DNA of 12,271 nt from Chlamydomonas sphaeroides (taxonomy: Eukaryota; Chlorophyta; Chlorophyceae; Chlamydomonadales; Chlamydomonadaceae), in NCBI GenBank assembly GCA_001662425.1, contig BDDC01002526.1:1-12271 (forward strand). The letters run 5' to 3'. The position numbers and the translations under genes were made by a program. How positions within the stretch are numbered: position 1 is the first letter of the stretch; each line of letters starts with the position of its first letter. Below, one piece after another: positions 1 to 7,918 of the stretch. The notes beneath the pieces are model-generated. The model did not search any database. It saw only the letters and a program-made list of their open reading frames with translations, and was not told where the DNA came from.

Positions 1-170
1 CTCGTCTTGTGGGCTCTCAGCAGGTACGCGCTCCGCGCGTGCCGCATGACTGGCTTACGCCTGTCACACCAGCAGCCCGCGGAGCTAGTACCTCCCAGCA
101 CAGCATCAGCCCTGCCCTGGCCCCAACAGCAGCCTCAGCGAGCGACGCACGCGCACAGGCGCGCACGCAC

Positions 171-278
171 CAGCGTCAGGAAGGCGCCCAGCGGCGCGAG
201 GGCGCCATCCTCGCCCTCGATGGCGGGCTGCCCGGGCAGCGTTAGGGTGCGGTAGCCCATGGGAGAGGCCTCCTCCAG
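171..278 (-). CDS. Probable internal exon of an unidentified minus-strand gene
   Basis: Read on the minus strand, this block is bounded by an AG acceptor (complement of 279-280) and a GT donor (complement of 170-169, followed by GCGTG). It is exactly 36 codons with both ends in phase 0. The peptide starts LEEASPMGYRTLTLPG, continues QPAIEGEDGALAPLGAFLTL, and has the balanced composition of real protein, unlike the Arg/Ala/Pro-rich nonsense of the neighbouring frames. An in-frame TGA two codons upstream means the block needs either splicing at this acceptor or a start at the internal ATG (260-258). If the donor is not used, the frame stays open to a TGA at 137-135, making this a last exon of 48 codons. 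I do not recognise the family. The gene may continue left of the window, and its 5' part may be the exon at 1398-1144. Confidence 0.4.
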
Positions 279-1143
279 CTGGCGTCACGTCACGCAGGAT
301 GCGGCACCGGGGGGCACACGCGTGTCAACAGGGGATCAACCACAGCAGCGTAGCAATCGTGGGCGGCAACAAGCGACGGCTCGAGCCGTGCGCGCGCCAC
401 AACTACCAAAGCACGTACGGCGCCGTCCGGTTTTCGGGCGGCTTGCCGGACGACGGTTGGCTGGACGGCTGGCCGGCGGACGAACGGACGCAGGCTGAGG
501 CACGCATGGCGCAACGGGGTGTACAACAGGTGAAAGCCAACCAACGGCTGTCTGCGCGAGCGCTGGGATGGCCACTGCTGTCAGCCCATCACTGAGAGCA
601 AGGGAGGGGGGCCACATGCCAGCAGGCCTAGGGAAGCAAGACCCTAGGGCGGCGGCGCGCGCGCGCTCGTTACGCTTGTGCAGGGTGCGGCAAGATGCGC
701 GATGCAACGAGCGAGATACAGCTAGATTCCTAGATAGCAACTTGTTATGCATGTGGCAAGCTACAGCGGCTGGCAGGAGACGTGTGGACCTGCAGCAGCC
801 AGATGAAGGCGTCGTGGGTGTTGACGACGCTGAGTTTGCCCTGACGGTTGAAGGGAGGGTGCGTACGTGAAGGCTAAGGTAGCATGCAACGCATAACAGC
901 TATTGATAATGATGGGGCCCGCTGAATGTGCGTGTTGGGTCTGCTGGCCCTTGCAATAATGCCGTGTCCAGGGCAGGGCCTGCTGCCCAGCGCCCAGGGC
1001 CCACGGCCTGGCCTGGCGCGCGTGCCGTGGCCATGCCTTGTGCCGAACCCATCCGCCGGCTAGCTGATGCACGCACCCCGTGCTGCGCGCTGCAAAGGTT
1101 GTGTCACTACCGGTGGCGGACCTGTGCGTGGCTGCCACCCCAC
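279..1143. other. No gene seen; possible minus-strand intron or spacer
   Basis: About 865 bases with only overlapping GC-driven open frames on both strands, full of Arg, Pro, Ala and Gly and without recognisable protein. If the two candidate minus-strand exons flanking it are joined, this would be their intron: the donor at 1143-1142 and the acceptor at 280-279 are both phase 0. That would be long compared with the other introns here (150-350 bases), so missing exons or two unrelated genes are just as possible. Confidence 0.3.
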
Positions 1144-1398
1144 CTGGGCCTCGATGGGCGGGAGCGTCCGATCGCGCGGCGGGGGGAAGCGGCGGGGCGG
1201 CGGCAGCACCACACGGCGCAGCTGGGCCTCGGTGGCTGTGGTCGGAGGGGGGCGGCAGCGGGCATGCGGGAGGTGCATGTCGACAGCTGGACAGCGGGGG
1301 CGCAGCCAGGGTTCGTGTGGGCGCGCAGCGCCTGGTGACGTACCAGGCAGGGGTGCCAGGCACGCGAGGCATGCGAGGAGCAGCAGGCGGCCCGACAT
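1144..1398 (-). CDS. Possible first exon of a secreted or membrane protein, proline-rich
   Basis: Minus-strand ATG at 1398-1396 opens a phase-0 exon of 85 codons ending at a GT donor (1143-1142). The N-terminus reads MSGRLLLLACLACLAPLPG, which has the form of a signal peptide: a short basic start, a leucine/alanine core, and small residues at a plausible cleavage site. The rest is proline- and arginine-rich (for example RRVVLPPPRRFPPPRDR) and ends TLPPIEAQ. There is no recognisable domain. The downstream exon at 278-171 is also phase 0, so the two could be spliced, but nothing proves it. Without the splice the frame runs on to a stop at 1062-1060. In such GC-rich DNA a leucine run can arise by chance, so this may not be a gene. 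Confidence 0.27.
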
Positions 1399-2054
1399 CA
1401 GCGCCGCGGGAAGGGGCGTTGCCGTGCTGGGCCGGCGTCCTCCCAGCAGCATTGCTGCTCGCGCAAATGGGCCTGCGGAGCGAAAGATGCTTGGCATGAA
1501 CTGATTGGCGGCATGCAACGACGGTCTGACAGAATCCCCGCCAGGCATTTACGGTCAGCAACGTATGAAAACATGCTACGTATGTCGTTCGTGCTCGCGG
1601 ACGCACAGATGCCAACGTAAAGACAAGTATCGCTCGAACGTCTCTTGTCTACCTCTGCTAAGATAGCGGTAGGTGCTTGGTCGTTAACAGTCACTTCGGA
1701 CAAAGTACTGACTGACGTGTGCAGCGACGAGGCTGGGATATCTCCGGGAAGCAGTTGGGTTTCGCGCGCGTCCAACAGTTCTTTCTCCTGAGACGAAGAA
1801 CAAGTCGTCGAGTGATCATCGCCTTGCTGCCATTTGAGTGGTCCGCTGTGTGGACGATCGCGATTGCTGTGGTGTGGCTGGACGAGACCTCACAACGAAC
1901 GCATCCCTTGACAACGGAGCGCGATCAGGGTTGAAAACACAAGCTGACAGTATGCGGAACATGGGCAACAGATGCTAGGGCCAATGATGCGATTGTTCAC
2001 AGCCTGTGCTGGCGGCTTTCGTAACCCCCAGGGGAGTCTCCCGTGGTAACCCCC
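1399..2054. other. No gene seen; relatively AT-richer spacer
   Basis: Roughly 650 bases without a convincing reading frame. Base composition is closer to even than in the coding blocks, particularly 1500-2000, as expected for intergenic DNA. It lies between the start of the tentative minus-strand gene and the start of the decayed plus-strand MYND-gene relative, so it could hold the promoter of the former. I see no clear TATA box. Confidence 0.4.
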
Positions 2055-2581
2055 GCCGGCTGGCAGTCCCCGGCCGGCAAGGCGCCACCCAGGCGCTGCG
2101 CGACAGCTGCCTGCTTAAGCACAACGCACGCGCACTGCTGTTGATCCTGCTGCTGGCCCAGCCCTACGGCAGCGACGCCGAGGTGACGCAGCTCACCGTG
2201 CAGCTCTATCTCTGCGGCCTCCTGCGGGCCCACACGACAGGTGGAGGCGTGGAGCACAACTTCGTCCTGGCGCCAGCGCCCGCCGAGCCCCGCCGCACGG
2301 TGAACGGCCCGGCCCGTCCTGCACCCACGCGGGCCTGGCGCTGGGCCTGGCTGCACTGTGCGCGCCCGACCACGGCCCCTCGCACGGCCTCCCGGCATTC
2401 CTTTGCCTTAAGCAAGGTGTGCGTTGCGCGCGATGGCAGCAGCGGACAGCACCGGCCGCCGCTGGGTGCCGCGACCAGATTTACCAGCGCAGCCAGCAGC
2501 AGCAGCAGCAGCCGGACCTTGGCGGCAAAGTCCTTGCTGGTCCTCTTGGGCTGCCTCACGCGCCCGTGGCAGGGCCATCCC
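2055..2581 (+). pseudogene. Decayed tandem copy of the MYND-gene N-terminal region
   Basis: Three blocks, in order and on the same strand, resemble residues about 170-340 of the intact gene at 3405-6823. Block 1 (2055-2225) begins AGWQSPAGKA against AGWSSPFGKA, then reads RDSCLLKH against RESCLVEH; by my count 17 of 42 residues match from that R onward. Block 2 (2326-2391) reads HAGLALGLAALCAPDHGPS against HAAMVIGLGALRAADGGPS, 13 of 22 matching when extended to the following GL. Block 3 (about 2519-2581) reads LLGCLTRPWQGHP against LLGCLDGPWRGYP, 9 of 13. The blocks lie in frames 0, 2, 1 and 2 in turn. The first shift is a one-base deletion around 2084 inside an otherwise gapless alignment, leaving no room for an intron. 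I found no counterpart of the intact gene's first exon or MYND finger. The third shift lies close to a CAG repeat. A diverged gene with odd splicing is less likely than a pseudogene. Confidence 0.72.
2494..2511 (+). repeat. (CAG)6 microsatellite
   Basis: Six perfect CAG units. They lie in the decayed MYND-gene copy, in the segment corresponding to the Ala/Gly-rich linker before the LLGCL motif of the intact gene. They encode Gln or Ser depending on frame, and slippage here could have contributed to the nearby frame change. Confidence 0.9.
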
Positions 2582-3404
2582 AATGCCGAGCTGGCGCCAC
2601 AGAGGGGGACAGCGGTAGGGCCGACGGGTGAGCGAGCGGGTCATGCGGCGTGCGTGCGCACAGTTGGGTTTGGCCGCCCCACGAGCCGCCATTAAGGTGG
2701 CGTCTGCTGGCAACATGATACCATGCTTGCAAGTGCTAGCTGCGATTGCCGTCGTACTTGTGGGCATAAGTGGTTACAGATATTCCTTCTGTGACTTCGT
2801 TCTAGTTTATCATTAAAGTGCCCTGCGCAGGCCGTAGCCGGCACGCTGAGGCGCGTTGCATGTTTGCAAGTTTTGTTGGGACCACGGTGCCGACTGCGCG
2901 ACCCTAGCGCAGCATACGACGCGTTCAACGCATCAGTCAGGGTGTGCATGTTGCTGAGGGGGTTGCCGGTGCGGGGCTGAGGTAGGAGCCTCGATCACTG
3001 CGGTCGGGGCTTGCGGAGGCCTGGCCGTGGCAGCGTCTGTACGGCATTCCTACGACGCGCGATTCGTTGGTGCCTGGTTGGTGCCGCCGGTGCTGTGCAA
3101 GCTTGGGGGATCGCGTGACGTGCTTGGATGCGCGTCAGCCGATGTGGACTACACGGAATGCAGTGTGAAAGCGGCGCTTGACGAGGGGGTGCTAGGGTTG
3201 GGTTCCGGGAAGTTCCCGGCGGCTGGCGAGTTGCCGCAAAACTCATACACGCTACGCAAATGCCTTGACATTCCTAATTATGTTACAGATAACTTCATGC
3301 AGCGTTGCCTGTTTGCTTGTATCAAAGTACACGACATGCTTTGGCACCGCTACCTTACAGTCGATGGTGCAGCCATGCCGCTGTAGCTAGCCATATCATC
3401 AACT
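2582..3404. other. No gene seen; upstream region of the MYND gene
   Basis: About 820 bases without convincing coding sequence. An open frame from a GTG at 3027 to a TAG at 3384-3386 has no recognisable protein and lies in AT-richer DNA. That TAG is in frame with, and 18 bases before, the ATG at 3405, which supports 3405 as the first coding ATG of the downstream gene unless there is an upstream exon. The segment should contain the promoter and 5' leader of that gene; I see no clear TATA box in it. Confidence 0.45.
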
Positions 3405-6400
3405 ATGCCTCCACGCAACGCCCCAGCTGGCGCGGGGCCGCAGCTGCCCCCAAGACGGGCCAATGGCCCCAGCCTCCCCTCACACGTAGAGAAAGCGCTA
3501 ACGTACTTGCCAGCCATCGCGGAGCGGTTACGACGGGACGTATTGCCAGATGATCATGCGCTTGGCGGACATATCGCCTCGATATCGATGCTAGGCGTCG
3601 ACGACAGGCTGCTTCAGCGGCCGGGGCTCACGAACGCGCTGATCATCATCGGAGCATGGGCGGCTCGCGCGGTAAGCTGAACGCAACTCGTCGCAGCACA
3701 TATTTAAAGCGCCCTCCAGCCCGGCAACGGTCCACCCCAGTCCTTTCCCCACATCGCACCCACCCCCAGCGCTCCCGCGTCGTCGGACCTCTATCGTTGC
3801 TCTTCTCCGCCGCATGCAGCGGCTGCAGCCAGGCTGTGGTGCTTGAGCTGGCGGCCGGGCTACTGAAGACCGACTTCCTTCAGGCACTCGCCAAAGAGAT
3901 GGCGGCCACCGCCGACCGCCTGCTCAGACAGCAACGCGCCTCCGCGGCCGCAGCCGGGACCTCGGCGCCGGCCGCAGCCTCCGCCATGCAGAGCGCTGCC
4001 ACCGCCGTACACCCCGCCTGGGACATCACGCCGACCTGCAGCTACGTCAACTCGCTATCGAGAATCGCGGAGCGCGCCGGCTGGTCGTCGCCGTTCGGCA
4101 AGGCCTTTGTCAGGGCCCTGCGCGAAAGCTGCCTCGTCGAGCACCTGGTGCGCGCCTGCCTGCTGGCGCTGCCGCTCTTCATCGGGACCGGCGGCGAGGA
4201 CGCGGTCACGCTGGCGGCTATCATGGTGGACCTGCCAGGCATCCTGGACATGGCCCTCGTGGCGGACAGCGGCTGCACAGCCGGGCAGGGGCCCTCGAGG
4301 GCCCGAACCCTGGTCGCCGGCCCGGCATGCGGCCACGCAGCCATGGTGATCGGCCTGGGCGCGCTGCGCGCCGCCGACGGCGGCCCCTCGTACGGCCTGT
4401 CGGAGCTGCTCGACGTCGTGCCGCTGTGGGACCCGCAGCAGTGCGCGCTGCCGCGGCCGGCGGCGGCGGCCGGCGGCGCCGGCGCTGCCAGCGGCAGCGG
4501 CCGGGCGGCGGCCCCGGTGGTTATGTCCGGTGACCATGTCAAGCTCCTCCTGGGTTGCCTGGACGGCCCCTGGAGGGGCTATCCCGGCACCGCACCCAGC
4601 CGTCCTACACGGCTGCACATCACAAAGCGCATGTCGCTGCTGGCGCTGGCGTCGCTGCAGGCGCTTGTGCCCGGCAGCAGCGCCCCAGCCGTCACGGCGC
4701 GCGGTGGGCGCGGCTACGCCTTGCTGGTGGGCCCGCCGAAGCAAACGCTCTTCGTGGCAGCGTCCATCCTGCGCCACCTGCGAGAGGCGCTGCCCAAGAA
4801 GCTGGCCACCCAGCGGTCGCGCCGGTCGGCGGCGGCGGGCTGGCGGCTTGCGGCCGAGGTGGCGAGGTGCTTTGGCGCCCAGGACCGCGCGGACGCTCCC
4901 GCAACCGCCGTCCTCGGCGAGATCTTCGTCTCCGAGTGGTTCAGGCCCATGCTGGGGCCAGGGGCCACCGCCTGCGAGGGCCGAGGTACGCTGACGGGCT
5001 GCCTCCGCCGCTGCTCGCACCCAGCCAGCTCTCCGCTGTGCCAAAAAGGCCGCGCTCGGCCCCTTCCAACTCGATATATTGGCACCCATCTGGGCCCTTA
5101 CGCTGTGCCCCTGCTGCGGCCGTGCCGCTCCGCAGGCCCGCTGCCGTCCGAGCCGCCGCCGCACGTGGCCGCGGCGCTGGCCGGCGGCGCGCCGCGCTGC
5201 CTGCGAGCGCTGCTGCGGGGCGCGGCCAAGGACCCGGACGGCCCCTGCGCCACCGCGGCGCGGGCCATCCTCGCGCCCCCGGTGGGCGACAGCGCCTCCC
5301 CCGACGAGCTCCTGTTTCCGCTGGTGGCCTACGGCGAGCCGCGCGAGGGCGCCGCGCTGCTGGGGGCCCTGGCCTGCGCGGGCCGGTCGTTCATGCGGCC
5401 TCACGAGCTCACGGAGCGCCCCTTCGTGCCCTGCTGCTACGACGGCGCCGTGTCCGGCGGCACCGTCCTCACCGAGATGTTCCGGCTGTGGGAGCGGCTC
5501 GCCAGCCCCTGCTCGGAAGAGAAGCCGGCCGCCGCGGCCGCCGCGGCCGCCGCGGCCTGCACTGCGCGCCTCACGCCGCGCGTGTCGGTGCACTTGGCCG
5601 TCGTCATGCCGCGGCTCGCAGCGCACACGCTCGCGGGCGCGGCGGCGGTGCTGCGGGATGGCACGAGCGACCCCTGCACGGCGTACGCTAGGTTCGGGTT
5701 CGTGCGCATGATGGCGGCCTTCTGCGAGGCACTGCTGGTGCCGGCGCTGGCGCTGACGGGCGCGGACGGCGCCGTGGCACCGGCCGACGAACGGACCGGT
5801 GAGCCGTCTGGCGCGCGACGGCCGCAATTGTGCGCGTGGCGAGCTTGGGTCTGGGGAAGTCCGTGCGCGCTGTTTGGCCCGCCCTCGTAACTCCCTCGCC
5901 TGCCTCCAAGGTCACCCCGCCCCGTGCCGCTGACGCCTGCCGCTTCCTAGCCTATGGGCTAGCGCGCGCGTAACACACCCTCATTGCGCCTCGGGCGGCC
6001 TGGCACCTTGGCTGCTGTGTTGCCCTGGCACAAACGCCTGCCTGCCTGCTCCCGCTGCCTGTCCCCCGGCCCTCCCGCAGCCTGGCGCGCGCTGCTGCGC
6101 GAGGCGGGCGCGGTGCCCTTCGCGGCCGCGGGCCTGGCGGTGGCGGCAAAGCAGCTGGTGCTGCAGAAGCAGGAGGAGGAGGCGTGGAAGGAGGCCCTGC
6201 GCACAGACCGGTACTTCCGCGCGCAGTACCTGGGCACGATCGCGGGCCTGTCGGAGCTCCAACGGGACCTGATCAGCTGGGCCGAGACCTTGGAGCAGTT
6301 GGTCATCCTGGCCGCCGCCGTCGTGCTGGGCCTGCCCGCTGAGGCCGCTGCGGCGTGCCGCGCGCCGCGGAAGCTCGGCACCGCGGCCGCGGGTGCTGCC

Positions 6401-6823
6401 AGCTATGCGCTGCCATTCTCGGGCGAGGCTGCGCGGGCGCTGGCGCCAGGACTGCGGATGGGTGGCCGGCCGGCCACCGCGGCGGTTGCGGAGGCGCTGG
6501 CGACGCTGCTTGAGCGGTGGGCGGGGTCGGCGCGGGAGCCGGCCGAGGCGCAGCTGCGGTCGGTGGCGGCGGCCATGGCTGCGCACTCCTGCGCCCGGGG
6601 AGGCCGCCACCTGGCGTCGCTGCTGCCGCCGCCCGACGAGGCGCAGCGGCGGTTCGGCGTGTGCGCGAACCCCGGCTGTGAGCAGCTCGGGGGTGGCGGC
6701 ACTGCAGCGGCGGCGCTGCTGACGTGCGGCAGCTGCAGGGCGGTGCTGTTCTGCAGCCGCGAGTGCCAGAGGGAGCACTGGGGGGCGGGCCACAAGCTCG
6801 CGTGCCTGGGGCGGAAAGGGTGA
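3405..6823 (+). CDS. MYND-type zinc-finger protein, four exons, about 941 residues
   Basis: Exons: 3405-3671, 3833-4985, 5136-5798 and 6081-6823, joined in frame (2826 bases including TGA). Donors are GTAAGC, GTACGC and GTGAGC; acceptors are GCCAG, CGCAG and CGCAG. The C-terminus (residues about 886-936) is a MYND finger: Cys at 889, 894, 910, 913, 919, 923 and 936 and His at 932, with the core FCSRECQREHW. MYND fingers bind two zinc ions and usually mediate protein-protein contacts; green algae have large, mostly unstudied families of such proteins. Residues 1-880 have no domain I can name. They look helical, with Ala-rich linkers (about 107-125, 285-310, and an Ala run near 605-615) and conserved-looking stretches such as RESCLVEHLVRACLLALP and LLGCLDGPWRGYP, also present in the decayed copy upstream. 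The start at 3405 follows an in-frame stop (3384) and lacks transcript support; exon 1 is the least certain part, and ATG 3899 is the alternative start. Confidence 0.82.
3672..3832 (+). other. Intron 1 of the MYND gene (161 bases)
   Basis: GTAAGC donor right after ...GAWAARA and GCCAG acceptor before AVVLELAAGLLK, both phase 0. The alternative acceptor four bases upstream (CTGCAG) would break the frame. The intron contains TATTTAAAG at 3701-3709, so a second reading is that transcription starts here and translation at ATG 3899, making exon 1 spurious. Confidence 0.6.
4986..5135 (+). other. Intron 2 of the MYND gene (150 bases, open in frame)
   Basis: GTACGC donor and CCGCTCCGCAG acceptor, phase 1 on both sides. 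The intron is 150 bases and has no stop in the reading frame, so unspliced message would encode 50 extra residues. Its predicted peptide is rich in Cys, Arg and Pro, unlike the flanking helical protein, and the base composition drops from the very high GC of the exons; both favour an intron. Confidence 0.72.
5528..5557 (+). repeat. Nine-base GC repeat coding an alanine run
   Basis: About 3.3 perfect copies of GCCGCCGCG within exon 3 of the MYND gene, giving an Ala run at about residues 605-615. This is typical slippage-prone low complexity in GC-rich algal genes and probably marks a flexible linker. Confidence 0.85.
5799..6080 (+). other. Intron 3 of the MYND gene (282 bases)
   Basis: GTGAGC donor after ...DERT and a pyrimidine-rich acceptor ending CCTCCCGCAG, phase 1 on both sides, joining to AWRALLREAGAVPF. 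Its length is a multiple of three, but a TAA at 5888-5890 lies in frame, so retention would cut off the last exon and the MYND finger. Confidence 0.75.
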
Positions 6824-7570
6824 GGGGAGGGCGGCATGAGGACACGGGTGGTGGGGGGAGGTGGGAGGTTAAGACTGCGGACGTGAGCAAGGAGAGGTGG
6901 TTGGGTGTGCGACCCGCAACGGTTGTTCGCTTGTGGGACCAAAGCCGCAACGCTAACAGCATATGCAATAAGGCTAGTGTGTGGTGGTGGCGCCTGCGTG
7001 GCGCTTCCCTTGGACGCGCGAGGCCCCCTAGCTAACGATGCATGAGGAATAGACGTAGCTCTCGCAGGCGTGCCTAAGCTGTTACAAACTTTGCGCGCGT
7101 CTAAATCCGGTCGCGGTGCGAGCCGGAGGCACGGCTGCTATGACTAAGTTTTACCGCAAGCCCGCCACAGACTGCGGCGGTGCTGAGTTATGCTATTGGA
7201 CATCGCTGGGACCCCGCTTGCGGCTGGTGCACTGCCTTGGCTCCCAAGTACCTGATGCAGCAGGCGCTTGTGCTTCGTTGTAGTTTTCCCGGCGCCTTCC
7301 CCCTGTCATCGACTCCGTCCCTGGGGCAGCCGTCACCGCCGCCGCCGCGCCTCCTCCCGCTGCCGCCTGCCCCCAGGCCGCCTCCAGGGCATCGCCTGGT
7401 CCGCAGTCGCGAATGCGTGGTGCGGATAAGACGAAATACGCGAATGACGGCAGCACGGTATCCCTCGGGGGAAAAATGGTTTGCTGAATGGGTGAAGTTG
7501 GTGGGTTGCGCCCTCACCAGCATGGCCTAGCAGTGGCCAGCACTTCCTGGTACTTTGCTGCAGAGCACAG
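6824..7570. other. Intergenic; G-rich 3' flank of the MYND gene, then no gene
   Basis: Just after the TGA, 6824-6870 carries several runs of three to six G on the plus strand. Scanning 6824-7180 by eye I did not find the TGTAA polyadenylation signal common in green algae; AATAA occurs at 6967-6971 (in GCAATAAGG). A proline-rich open frame at 7180-7530 has no recognisable protein. The end of this segment may be the non-coding first exon of the next gene. Confidence 0.4.
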
Positions 7571-7916
7571 GTAAGGGGAGCGATGGCACGCAGTGCGGCA
7601 GCGTAGCGGAGATGGCGCCAGGCAGGGTCAAAGCCTCTTGAGGGCAGCGCGAGGGATAAGGGAGTTGGCGTGTCTGTGTTTGCGTGCCCGGCAGTGCGGT
7701 GCCCCGAGACTCTGTTGTCTTATCGCTTTATGTCCTCACATATTGCCAGCAAGTTTCTCACGTAGGTCCGCTGCGCGCGCCGGGCCAGTCGCTCAAGTCG
7801 CTGCTCGTTTGACTCGTGCACAGCACCTGAAGCAATTATCACACCGTAAGAGTCTACTATAATCTGCGGAAGGCTTCTCGGTCCGCAAGGCGCGACTGCT
7901 CTGCTTCCTTCCGCAG
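7571..7916 (+). other. Candidate leader (5' UTR) intron of the plastid-protein gene
   Basis: CAG followed by GTAAGG at 7568-7576 is a near-ideal donor. The sequence up to 7916 ends in a pyrimidine-rich TGCTTCCTTCCGCAG acceptor, leaving only TC before the ATG at 7919. In the frame of that ATG the upstream exon has a TAG at 7528-7530 and no ATG after it, so the intron would lie in the untranslated leader. It would be 346 bases. The alternative is that TATAAT at 7858-7863 is the promoter and there is no intron. Confidence 0.5.
7858..7863 (+). promoter_or_regulatory. TATA-like element 56 bases before the start codon
   Basis: TATAAT in the context CTACTATAATCTGCGG, 56 bases upstream of the ATG at 7919, at a workable distance for a short leader. 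It falls inside the candidate leader intron, so only one of the two readings is likely to be right. Confidence 0.3.
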
Positions 7917-7918
7917 TC

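Noticed and set aside
761..1615. 284-residue open frame on the minus strand
   Set aside because: Low-complexity composition and no protein-like pattern; the signal-peptide-like exon in another minus-strand frame fits better in the overlapping part.
2494..2511. CAG run as a functional polyglutamine tract
   Set aside because: It lies in a frame-broken gene relic, so a translated Gln tract is unlikely.
3027..3386. 119-residue open frame before the MYND gene
   Set aside because: Begins at a GTG, has no recognisable features and sits in AT-richer DNA typical of the intergenic stretches here; splicing into the gene is blocked in its frame by the TAG at 3384-3386.
4055..5827. 590-residue open frame on the minus strand
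   Set aside because: It lies opposite exons 2 and 3 of the MYND gene, is dominated by Arg, Ala and Gly, and has no recognisable motif. Long antisense frames are expected where third positions are almost all G or C.
7180..7530. 116-residue proline-rich open frame
   Set aside because: No motif, no splice support as a coding exon, and it ends in a TAG before the candidate leader-intron donor.
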